From Amarolinea sp964580725 (GTDB lineage Bacteria; Chloroflexota; Anaerolineae; SSC4; Amarolineaceae): a stretch of DNA of 17,296 nucleotides. Below are positions 8,021-15,661 of this stretch, in pieces. Position numbers and translations under genes: made by a program. The notes beneath the pieces were generated by a model. That model was not told the DNA's origin. It saw only the letters and a program-made list of their open reading frames with translations, and did not search any database. Location: positions 1-17,296 of the forward strand of contig CAZOLV010000102.1 in NCBI GenBank assembly GCA_964580725.1, read 5' to 3'. Numbering within the stretch: position 1 is the first letter of the stretch; every line of letters begins with the position of its first letter.

Positions 8021-9118
<1,098 letters not shown>

Positions 9119-9421
9119 TAAAGAACGCCTCCCATGGCGCGGGAATGGTCATGTGACTCAGTGCGCGTATGCTGCCCGGCGCTTTCGCACTGAGTCGGGT
9201 TTGTTTGATTCATGCAGACGCTTGCCTAATGCGTCGTCACTCCTCCTGCTTCCCGCAATGATGAATCAAAACCGATGAACCTTGTTGCCCAGCCAATATT
9301 TGGGCCTGATAAAACCACTATTGCAATCATACACGACTTTGGGCTTTTATGCAACAACCAGCCGTTTTGACGGGCGGGCGGCTTGGTTTATACTTGCAGC
9401 ACTCAACACAGCGGAGAGATC
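9119..9421. other. Divergent intergenic region with inverted repeats
   Basis: No open gene is supported here. The region separates the minus-strand PIN-TRAM gene from the plus-strand nadD. It contains an 11-bp inverted repeat (GACTCAGTGCG at 9155-9165 with its complement at 9186-9196) and a 10-bp inverted repeat (TTTGATTCAT at 9204-9213 with ATGAATCAAA at 9261-9270). It also holds the nadD promoter at 9367-9394. I see no convincing sigma-70 promoter facing the PIN-TRAM gene. Base composition is lower in GC toward nadD. Confidence 0.8.
9367..9394 (+). promoter_or_regulatory. Sigma-70-like promoter of nadD
   Basis: A -35 box TTGACG (9367-9372) and a -10 box TATACT (9389-9394) are separated by 16 bases and lie 27 bases before the nadD ATG. 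Both boxes differ from consensus at one position. Transcription would begin near 9401, giving a leader of about 20 bases that contains GGAGAG. Confidence 0.7.
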
Positions 9422-10033
9422 ATGCGCATCGGAATTTTCGGCGGAACCTTCGACCCGCCGCACATTGGACATCTGATCCTGGCCGAAGAGGCCGGGTTTC
9501 ATCTGCAACTCGATAAAGTTCTCATCGTTCCCGCCGGCGACCCGCCGCACAAGCGCAACCGCCGGCTATCGCCGTCCGCCAGCCGTGTGCGCATGGTGCA
9601 GGCCGCTATCGCTGGCAACGATCGTTTCGAACTCGCGCGTGTGGACGTGGACCGCCCTGGTCCGCACTACACGATTGACATGGTGCGCCTGGTGCGCGAC
9701 AGCCTGCCGGCCGGCGTCGAGCTTTTCTTTCTGATGGGGTCCGACTCGCTGGGCGATCTGCCCAACTGGCATCAAGCTGACCGGCTTGTGGCTAACTGCC
9801 GCCTGGTCGCCCTGGCGCGTCACGATGTGACGCTGGACTGGGACAACCTGGAGCGGGCGTTGCCCGGCTTGCGCCGCCGCGTCATTCAGCTCGACATGCC
9901 CGAACTGGAGATCGCCTCGCACATTTTGCAGGAACGGGTGCGCACCGGCCAACCGATCCGCTATCAGGTGCCTGACGCCGTGGAGGCGATCATCCGAGCC
10001 GAGGGGCTTTATCGGAACGACAACGGCAAATAG
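9422..10033 (+). CDS. nadD: Nicotinate-nucleotide adenylyltransferase
   Basis: Converts nicotinate mononucleotide and ATP to deamido-NAD in NAD synthesis; 203 residues, usual length. The nucleotidyltransferase signature GGTFDPPHIGHL is at residues 7-18, followed by PAGDPPHK and MGSDSLGDLPNWHQ, all typical of NadD. The C-terminal motif that usually reads ISSTxIR appears here as IASHILQ before ERVRTGQPIRYQVPDAV, so the usual Arg is Gln. The rest of the enzyme looks intact. The ATG at 9422 follows GGAGAG (9413-9418) and begins MRIGIFGGTFD; the open frame from 9383 precedes the ribosome binding site and overlaps the promoter. Its last 25 bases overlap the 3' end of the convergent protease gene. 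Confidence 0.96.
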   Translation: MRIGIFGGTFDPPHIGHLILAEEAGFHLQLDKVLIVPAGDPPHKRNRRLSPSASRVRMVQAAIAGNDRFELARVDVDRPGPHYTIDMVRLVRDSLPAGVELFFLMGSDSLGDLPNWHQADRLVANCRLVALARHDVTLDWDNLERALPGLRRRVIQLDMPELEIASHILQERVRTGQPIRYQVPDAVEAIIRAEGLYRNDNGK

Positions 10034-12519
10034 ATCGGACTGGTGATCGTGAACGGCGCGCCGGTCGCCCAGGCCGATTCTTCGTAACCGGGCGCCTGAC
10101 CCCGCAGCCGCACGCAGTAATCGTTGCCCGGCGTGAGCGGCACGTTCCAGGGGAACATCGTCGCGCCTGGCGTCGAGGCGCCCAGGGCCTGCCACTGCGT
10201 GCGCGACGTCAGCCGTACATCGTCCACATACCAGCCGATGCGCATGACGCTGCGATCGCTGGCGTTGCGAAAACGCAGTTGCACCCACATCCCGCCAAAG
10301 ACGGTCAAATCCACCCTTGTTTCGATGAAGCCGTTGCTGTTGCCCGAAAAGGCCTGCCGGCCGCTGATAGGGCTGCCGTAGGAACTCGAAATCGTCTCGT
10401 TGTAGCCGTTTTGCAAGATGTAGGGACCCAGGTCGAGCCAGCTAGAGCCGTTGTTGTGGCTCAGTTCGATGACGCCGCCATCGTAGCGCCGTTCCAGATC
10501 GTACGAATGCCAGAAGGTCAACAGGGTGTGCGACGGCATCGTGAACGGCTGGCTCATGGCCAGGTATTGATCGCTGACAGTGCTGGTGCTGGCCGCAAAC
10601 CAGGCGTGCGTTGGGCTATGGGCAATGTTGGTTTGCAGCGTCCAACCGGGCGCGCCGACCTGACTGGTGATCCACCGGGCGCTGCCAATCTCCATGTCGT
10701 CCTCGAAATGAACGATCGGCGTGCAGTCGTTGGTCAGTTCCAGCGAATAGGTGGCGCTGATCGGGGCGCCGTTGGTGATCCAGGTGATGGCGGCAATGCT
10801 GCCAGCCAGCAGCGTTTCGCCGCCGGCCGGATAGATCAACGCCGGCGCCGCCATCGGCAAGACGGGAATCAGCCCACGCTCCACCGCACAGCCATAGATC
10901 GCCGTGGCGTGTGCGCCTTGATAGAGCTGGCCGTCGGCCAGAATCATCGCATCCACGCCCTGCTCGAAGGCCTGATTGCTCGTCGTCGGCGCCAGGTAGA
11001 ACTGCGACTGCAAGATCAGGCGGTCGGCGTCTTGCCTGCCCAGGGCCTGGCGCACGCACCAGAGCGCCGCCGACCAGTAGCGCCCATCGTCGTGTTCTTC
11101 GGATGGGGTTCCGCTGTAGCGCCCGATGTCCACGCCGCTTGACTCATCCTTGCCGTCGACGCGGCGCAGGCAGCGTGTCCCGTTGACCAGCGGCGCATAG
11201 CTGACGGCGTCCCACTCGCCGATACACGGGGCGTGATTGGCGAGATAGGCGGGATCGCCGCGCTCAGCGTAGAACGAAGCCGCCAGATAATCGCCGAACC
11301 CTTCGCCCATGGCCCGCTGCTCGGTGTTTTGACCAGGCCCCCAACCAGGCACTTGGTTGTGCTGCACGGCATGCCCATACTCGTGCACGATGATGTCGGC
11401 ATCTTCGGCGTCGTCTACACCGCCATCGCCGAAGTGCAGGCCGTTGTCGGTCGTGCTGAAGAAGGAGTTGTCCTGGCTGTAGTAGTGGGCGTGCACGGGG
11501 ATGCTGCGGTTGTTGACGCTGTCGAAGCCCAGGCTCTGGATGTAACGCTGCAACGCATCGAGCGCCGCATAGACCGTGGTTTCCTCGAAACGATCATTGT
11601 CGCGCGTATAGTTGTAGACGCGCGACGGTTCATCGGCCTGACAGGCCGGTTTGTAGGCGCCTGTAATGCCGGACGCACACAGGTTGACGAACGCTCCCAC
11701 CAGCTTGTTCTGTCCGGCCGCAATGCCCTGCAGCGTCACCTCGGTGCGCGCCGCCTGCAGGTCAGAGCTGTTGGCGTTGTTGTTGTCGGTGAGGTTGGGA
11801 TTGCCGGTCGTTTGGACGGCGTTGGGATCGTAGACGGCGCCGCTGTCGAAGATGATGCCGTTGTATTTGTCGAGCACGGCGCCGGTCTGCGCCTCGACGA
11901 AGACGTTCCAGTCGCCCACCGGATGGAGTGCCGGGATGACGATGCGCCAGGCCAGGGCCGCGCCCGTTTCCGCCGCGGCGGGCAGGATCAGCAGTTCGCT
12001 CGTTGGCTCACCGCGCAGACTGTGCAGCGGCGGCAGCGCCGCCCGCGCCCGGTCGAGCGCCTGCGCCGCGCTGATGGCCGGCTGCGTGTTCAGACTGAGA
12101 TCGGGCGCATAGTCGTTCTGAATCATCTGTACGTCGCCGGCCTGGCCGATGTGCACTGTCACCTGCGCCAGCCAGACCGGTAATCCGGCATGGAACTGCT
12201 GAAAACGCAGGTGCGAAGCGGTCAGGCTGGTCTGTGCGGCCACCAGCGTCAGGTCGCTCAGATCGGGGCGCAGGTGCAGCCAGGCGGCATTGGTGCGCAA
12301 CAGCATATGCGCCGCCGCGACGTCATCGCCGGCGGCCGGCGCTTGACCGCAGTTGCGCAGGTAGTTGGGTACGCCGTTGGCGTTCCTGACGACCTGGGCG
12401 CAGGTCTGCGCCAGCGCTGCTGGCGTTGGGGTGAAGGCCATGACGCTGACGAACAGGCCGCCCAACAGAAAGAGCGTCGCCAGGCTGGTCGAAAGAAGGA
12501 TGCGTTGCCGATTGTTCAT
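10009..12519 (-). CDS. Secreted FTP-domain zinc metalloprotease, M36 (fungalysin)-like
   Basis: Extracellular protease precursor of 836 residues. A Sec signal peptide occupies about 1-38 (basic start, hydrophobic core, cleavage near AALA). An FTP/PepSY-type propeptide spans about 60-215 and should keep the enzyme inactive until processed. The catalytic domain (about 220-550) has HEYGH with zinc ligands His379 and His383 and catalytic Glu380, and the third ligand Glu406 in AMGEGFGDY, a pattern of family M36. An Ig-like segment starting YPAGGETLLAG (563-) and a MAM- or jelly-roll-like sandwich (about 603-775) follow. The protein ends in PIYLPLSFR, like the C-terminal tails of other secreted Chloroflexi proteins (recalled, unverified). 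GGAGAACC precedes the ATG. Assignment to M36 over M4 is likely but not certain. Confidence 0.9.
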   Translation of the reverse strand: MNNRQRILLSTSLATLFLLGGLFVSVMAFTPTPAALAQTCAQVVRNANGVPNYLRNCGQAPAAGDDVAAAHMLLRTNAAWLHLRPDLSDLTLVAAQTSLTASHLRFQQFHAGLPVWLAQVTVHIGQAGDVQMIQNDYAPDLSLNTQPAISAAQALDRARAALPPLHSLRGEPTSELLILPAAAETGAALAWRIVIPALHPVGDWNVFVEAQTGAVLDKYNGIIFDSGAVYDPNAVQTTGNPNLTDNNNANSSDLQAARTEVTLQGIAAGQNKLVGAFVNLCASGITGAYKPACQADEPSRVYNYTRDNDRFEETTVYAALDALQRYIQSLGFDSVNNRSIPVHAHYYSQDNSFFSTTDNGLHFGDGGVDDAEDADIIVHEYGHAVQHNQVPGWGPGQNTEQRAMGEGFGDYLAASFYAERGDPAYLANHAPCIGEWDAVSYAPLVNGTRCLRRVDGKDESSGVDIGRYSGTPSEEHDDGRYWSAALWCVRQALGRQDADRLILQSQFYLAPTTSNQAFEQGVDAMILADGQLYQGAHATAIYGCAVERGLIPVLPMAAPALIYPAGGETLLAGSIAAITWITNGAPISATYSLELTNDCTPIVHFEDDMEIGSARWITSQVGAPGWTLQTNIAHSPTHAWFAASTSTVSDQYLAMSQPFTMPSHTLLTFWHSYDLERRYDGGVIELSHNNGSSWLDLGPYILQNGYNETISSSYGSPISGRQAFSGNSNGFIETRVDLTVFGGMWVQLRFRNASDRSVMRIGWYVDDVRLTSRTQWQALGASTPGATMFPWNVPLTPGNDYCVRLRGQAPGYEESAWATGAPFTITSPIYLPLSFR

Positions 12520-12658
12520 GACTTTGGTTCTCCGTTATGCTTGCGGGCGCCGGGCATCGGGGTGCGCCCACCGTTCATCATAGACGACGCATAGCGCCAT
12601 CACTGTAACCTTGTTGGGATTCGCCTGGGCGCTTTTCGTACAGGCGCCTGGGCGTCAC

Positions 12659-12687
12659 TTGACAAGTTGGCGTGAAGCGAGTAAGGT
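12659..12687 (+). promoter_or_regulatory. Likely promoter of obgE
   Basis: A consensus -35 box TTGACA (12659-12664) stands 17 bases before a weak -10 box TAAGGT (12682-12687). Transcription would start near 12694, giving a leader of about 30 bases. The remaining part of the 204-base gap between the protease gene and obgE holds a repeated CGCCTGGGCG (12622-12631 and 12645-12654) and nothing else I recognise. Confidence 0.5.
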
Positions 12688-12723
12688 AGATCGGATTAAG
12701 GAAGCATAGGTACAACGACGTTC

Positions 12724-13992
12724 ATGTTCATTGATGAAGCAAGGATCAACGTTTCGGCGGGCGACGGCGGCAACGGCTGCGTTGCCTTCCGGCGTGAAAA
12801 ATTCGTTCGATTTGGCGGCCCCTATGGCGGTAACGGCGGCAAGGGCGGCGATGTCTATCTGACGGCGACGCGCGATGTCAACACATTGATTGCCTTCAAG
12901 CATCAGCTCCACTTTCGCGCTGAGCGCGGGGATCACGGCGGCGGCAAGGGCAAGACCGGCGCCCAGGGGGGCGACGTCGAGATTCCGGTGCCGTTGGGCA
13001 CGCTGGTGTACGACGAGACGAGCGGCCGTCTGCTGGCCGACCTGGTGCAGGAGGGACAGCGGGTGCTGGCGGCCCGCGGTGGGCGCGGCGGACGCGGCAA
13101 TATGGCGTTCAAGAGCGCCCTCAATCAGGCGCCGCGCCTGGCCGAAAAGGGCGAGCCGGGCGAGTCGTTCTGGCTGCGCCTGGAGCTGAAACTGATCGCC
13201 GACGCCGGCATCGCCGGCGTGCCCAATGCGGGTAAGTCCACGCTGCTCAGCGCCATCAGCCGCGCCCGCCCCAAGATCGCCGATTATCCCTTTACCACGT
13301 TGGAGCCGGCCCTGGGCGTCGTTGTGCTCGACGATCGTGACCTGGTAGTGGCGGACATTCCGGGGCTGATCGAAGGGGCGCACAGCGGCGCCGGTCTGGG
13401 ACATCAATTCCTGCGTCACATCGAACGCTGCCGCGTGCTCATTCATCTGCTCGATGGCCTCAGCCCCGATCCGCTGGGCGACTACGACGCCATCAACCAG
13501 GAGTTGGAGTTGTTCAACCCGGCCCTGGCCAAAAAACCCCAGATCGTCGCTTTCAACAAGATGGACCTGCCCGAGGTGCAGCAGCGTTGGCCTGAGATAC
13601 AGGCCGCGCTGCGCAAGCGTCAGGTGGACGCCCAGGCCATTTCGGCCGCCACGGGCGAGCAGGTCACGCCGCTGCTGCGCCAGGTGATGGCGCTGTTGGA
13701 CGAGCTGCCGGTGGAGGCGCCGGCGGCGACGGAGGTGGCCGTGTTCAGGCCGCCGGCCAGCGAAAGGGAATTCGACATCAGCCGCGAGGCGGATGGCGCC
13801 TGGCGGGTGCAGGGGGTTGCCATCGAGCGTGCGGCGACGATGACGAACTGGGACTACTACGAAGCAATCATGCGTTTCCAGCGGATTTTGGCCGCGCTGG
13901 GTATCACCGATGCGCTGCGTGACCGGGGCATTCAGGAAGGCGACACGGTGCGCATTGCCAAAACGGAATTAACCTGGCAGGACTCCTGGTAG
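12724..13992 (+). CDS. obgE: Obg-family GTPase ObgE/CgtA
   Basis: Ribosome-associated GTPase involved in 50S assembly and stress control; 422 residues. The glycine-rich Obg domain spans about 1-158 (FIDEARINVSAGDGGNG, then repeated GGxGG turns). The G domain shows G1 GVPNAGKST (165-173), switch II DIPGLIEGAHSGAGLG (211-226), G4 NKMD (278-281) and G5 ISAATG (307-312). A C-terminal OCT domain follows (about 350-420), with FDISREADGAWRV and DTVRIAKTELTW, so it belongs to the three-domain form. The ATG has only a weak upstream ribosome site. The Crp/Fnr-family gene begins 55 bases after its stop on the same strand, suggesting a shared transcript. Confidence 0.97.
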   Translation: MFIDEARINVSAGDGGNGCVAFRREKFVRFGGPYGGNGGKGGDVYLTATRDVNTLIAFKHQLHFRAERGDHGGGKGKTGAQGGDVEIPVPLGTLVYDETSGRLLADLVQEGQRVLAARGGRGGRGNMAFKSALNQAPRLAEKGEPGESFWLRLELKLIADAGIAGVPNAGKSTLLSAISRARPKIADYPFTTLEPALGVVVLDDRDLVVADIPGLIEGAHSGAGLGHQFLRHIERCRVLIHLLDGLSPDPLGDYDAINQELELFNPALAKKPQIVAFNKMDLPEVQQRWPEIQAALRKRQVDAQAISAATGEQVTPLLRQVMALLDELPVEAPAATEVAVFRPPASEREFDISREADGAWRVQGVAIERAATMTNWDYYEAIMRFQRILAALGITDALRDRGIQEGDTVRIAKTELTWQDSW

Positions 13993-14047
13993 GAGTTGGT
14001 CAATTGGAATTACGGTTGGGAATGGGAGTGCGAGGAGAAACCGCATC

Positions 14048-14782
14048 ATGACCGGGCATCGAGACACAACGCAGAACCAGGCCGTTCCATCTTCTGTGCC
14101 CCCTGTGCCCCCTGTGCTCAAACTGTTCGAACGCGTTGCTGCTTTTGCTTCGCTGGAACGGCCCATTTTGGAACACCTGGCGCGAGTGGCGCGCCGCGCC
14201 GTCTATGCCAGCGGCGAAATGCTCTTCCTGGAAGGGGAGCCGGCCGCCGGTCTCTTCATCATCGAAAAGGGGCGCTGCAAGGTCTTCAAGACCTCTGCCG
14301 AAGGGCGTGAACAGATTGTGCATCTGCTCTTGCCTGGCCAGTCGTTGAACGATGTCTCGGTGTTCGACGGCGGTCCCAATCCGGCCAATGCCGTGGCCGT
14401 GGACGACATGGTGGCCTGGGTCATTGCGCCGGCCGACGTCAAGGCATTGGCGTTTCAGTACCCCACGCTCGGTTGGGCGCTGTTGGAGAACATGGCGCAG
14501 CGCCTGCGCATGTTGGTCAGCATCGTCGAAGACCTGGGCCTGCGTCCGGTCAAGGCACGTCTGGCCAAGCTGCTGCTGGAAGAGGCCGAACGCGGCGAAC
14601 AGGCGGCGCTGGGACGTGAGCAGATGCTGACGCAGCAGGACATTGCGGCCCGGCTGGGCACCGTGCGCGAGATGGTGGGTCGAGCGCTGCGCACACTGGT
14701 CGAGGATGGCGCCATCAAGATCGAACGCCACCGCATCGTGATCGCCAACAGTGATCTGTTGCGCCAACTGGCGATGATGTAA
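14048..14782 (+). CDS. Crp/Fnr-family transcriptional regulator
   Basis: DNA-binding regulator of 244 residues with a cyclic-nucleotide-binding-like sensor domain (about 30-140, SGEMLFLEGEPAAGLFIIEKG), a long dimer helix and a C-terminal winged helix-turn-helix (about 190-235, LTQQDIAARLGTVREMVGRAL). The recognition helix keeps the Glu and Arg of the RExVxR pattern. The phosphate cassette, where cAMP-binding members have GE and RxA, reads LNDVSVFDGGPNPANA here, so the usual cAMP-contacting Glu and Arg are missing. There is no FNR-type cysteine cluster. The ligand is therefore unknown. GAGGAG about 13 bases upstream supports the ATG at 14048. The first 25 residues are extra and include a tandem VPP coded by a 9-bp repeat. 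It follows obgE by 55 bases. Confidence 0.93.
   Translation: MTGHRDTTQNQAVPSSVPPVPPVLKLFERVAAFASLERPILEHLARVARRAVYASGEMLFLEGEPAAGLFIIEKGRCKVFKTSAEGREQIVHLLLPGQSLNDVSVFDGGPNPANAVAVDDMVAWVIAPADVKALAFQYPTLGWALLENMAQRLRMLVSIVEDLGLRPVKARLAKLLLEEAERGEQAALGREQMLTQQDIAARLGTVREMVGRALRTLVEDGAIKIERHRIVIANSDLLRQLAMM
14094..14120 (+). repeat. 9-bp tandem repeat inside the Crp/Fnr-family gene
   Basis: CTGTGCCCC occurs twice exactly (14094-14102 and 14103-14111) and a third time degenerate (14112-14120). The unit keeps the reading frame and codes for the VPPVPP stretch near the N terminus. Copy number changes would lengthen or shorten the tail by three residues without a frameshift. Confidence 0.85.
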
Positions 14783-14786
14783 TAGC

Positions 14787-14828
14787 CGACTGCCCGACAG
14801 ACCCGGCGTGCGGGCGGTCGGGCAGTCG
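14787..14828 (+). terminator. Hairpin after the Crp/Fnr-family gene
   Basis: A perfect 12-bp stem (CGACTGCCCGAC with GTCGGGCAGTCG) surrounds an 18-base loop that itself contains CCCG and CGGG able to pair. It begins four bases after the stop codon. There is no T run after it, so termination may rely on the hairpin alone or on Rho. Confidence 0.75.
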
Positions 14829-14851
14829 AGCGGGCGTGACGGTTTCGTCGC

Positions 14852-14881
14852 GTCAGGTGTCGGATTCATCCGCTGCCTGAC
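14852..14881 (-). terminator. Possible hairpin after ndk
   Basis: A 6-bp stem (GTCAGG with CCTGAC) encloses an inner 4-bp stem (GGAT with ATCC), 17 bases beyond the ndk stop. It has no U tract and is weaker than the neighbouring hairpin at 14787-14828, which could serve both genes. Confidence 0.4.
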
Positions 14882-14898
14882 CAGAGACGTTACAGACG

Positions 14899-15357
14899 TT
14901 ATTCGAAGATCCAGCGATCGTTGCTGCGGCCATAGTCGGCCAATTCGCCGGGGCCGAACCAGAGGGCAATCTCGGCGGCGGCGGTTTCTGGCCCGTCTGA
15001 GCCATGCACCAGGTTGCGGCCAATCTCCAGGCCAAAATCGGCGCGAATCGTGCCCGGCTCGGCATTGGCCGGGTTGGTCGCACCCACTGTCTTGCGCGCA
15101 ATCTCGATGGCGCGCTTCGCCTCCAACACCATCACCACCACCGGCCCTGACGTGATGTACTCGATCAAGCCGGCGAAGAACGGTTTGCCCTCGTGCACGG
15201 CGTAGTGCGCCCGCGCCAGCGACTCGCTGACCTGCATCAGCTTGAGGCCGGCGATCTTCATGCCGCGCTGCTCGAAACGGCCGATGATCGGCCCAATCAG
15301 GCCGCGCTGCACGCCGTCCGGCTTGATGATGATCAGTGTTCTTTCCAGGGTAGACAT
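14899..15357 (-). CDS. ndk: Nucleoside diphosphate kinase
   Basis: Transfers the gamma phosphate of ATP to nucleoside diphosphates through a phosphohistidine; 152 residues, usual length. The N-terminal ERTLIIIKPDGVQRGLIG and the active-site NLVHGSD with His118 are typical, and the acidic C-terminal FGPGELADY is intact. A purine-rich AAGGAGATGG site sits upstream of the ATG. The gene is alone on its strand, convergent with the Crp/Fnr-family gene, and has its own promoter at 15435-15463. Confidence 0.97.
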   Translation of the reverse strand: MSTLERTLIIIKPDGVQRGLIGPIIGRFEQRGMKIAGLKLMQVSESLARAHYAVHEGKPFFAGLIEYITSGPVVVMVLEAKRAIEIARKTVGATNPANAEPGTIRADFGLEIGRNLVHGSDGPETAAAEIALWFGPGELADYGRSNDRWIFE

Positions 15358-15434
15358 TCTCGATCCATCTCCTTGTCCTACAATTCAACGCCTGGCCTGA
15401 CGCGATGCGTCTGGCGGCCGGGCGATTGGCGCCA

Positions 15435-15463
15435 ATAGTAGCCGGGCGTGCCTGTTTGTGCAA
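15435..15463 (-). promoter_or_regulatory. Promoter of ndk
   Basis: On the reverse strand a -35 box TTGCAC (15463-15458) and a -10 box TACTAT (15440-15435) are 17 bases apart. Transcription would begin near 15428 and give a leader of about 70 bases. It lies only 11 bases from the divergent ligase promoter, so the two may compete or share regulation. Confidence 0.65.
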
Positions 15464-15474
15464 ATTCGCCTGGC

Positions 15475-15504
15475 TTGCAGTTTCGCTCAGCATCGTGCTA
15501 TAAT
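15475..15504 (+). promoter_or_regulatory. Promoter of the acyl-CoA ligase gene
   Basis: A consensus -10 box TATAAT (15499-15504) is preceded by TGC (15496-15498), forming an extended -10 element, with a -35 box TTGCAG (15475-15480) 18 bases upstream. This is the best promoter in the window. It implies a leader of about 150 bases before the ligase ATG at 15662. Confidence 0.75.
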
Positions 15505-15534
15505 CGGCCCGCTCCGATGACTACGTTCGACCGA

Positions 15535-15633
15535 CCCACGTGATCGTTGCCAGTCACTTCACCGTCGCCTCCGCTGTGCCAGGCTGTGCCAGGCTGTGCT
15601 AGATAGAAATCCACGTGGGCGGAATGTCTATCT
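15535..15633 (+). promoter_or_regulatory. Structured leader of the acyl-CoA ligase gene
   Basis: The leader has CCCACGTG (15535-15542) and CACGTGGG (15612-15619), which can pair with each other. The 8-bp palindrome CCACGTGG (15611-15618) is flanked by AGATAGA (15601-15607) and TCTATCT (15627-15633), forming a larger operator-like inverted repeat. Between them is a 10-bp tandem repeat, GCTGTGCCAG, at 15573-15582, 15583-15592 and, degenerate, 15593-15602. Any of these could bind a regulator or fold in RNA; no known riboswitch was recognised. Together with 15358-15534 (ndk and ligase promoters) this accounts for the 304-base gap. Confidence 0.45.
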
Positions 15634-15661
15634 GTTACAAATCAGAGAAAGGATCTCGACG

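Noticed and set aside
12622..12654. Direct repeat CGCCTGGGCG as an operator for obgE or the protease
   Set aside because: Only two copies in a GC-rich stretch, also overlapping a chance palindrome; not enough to support a regulatory call.
14000..15493. Minus-strand open frame of 497 codons across ndk and the Crp/Fnr-family gene
   Set aside because: It runs in another frame through ndk and antisense to the regulator, both of which are clearly real; it has no recognisable domain.
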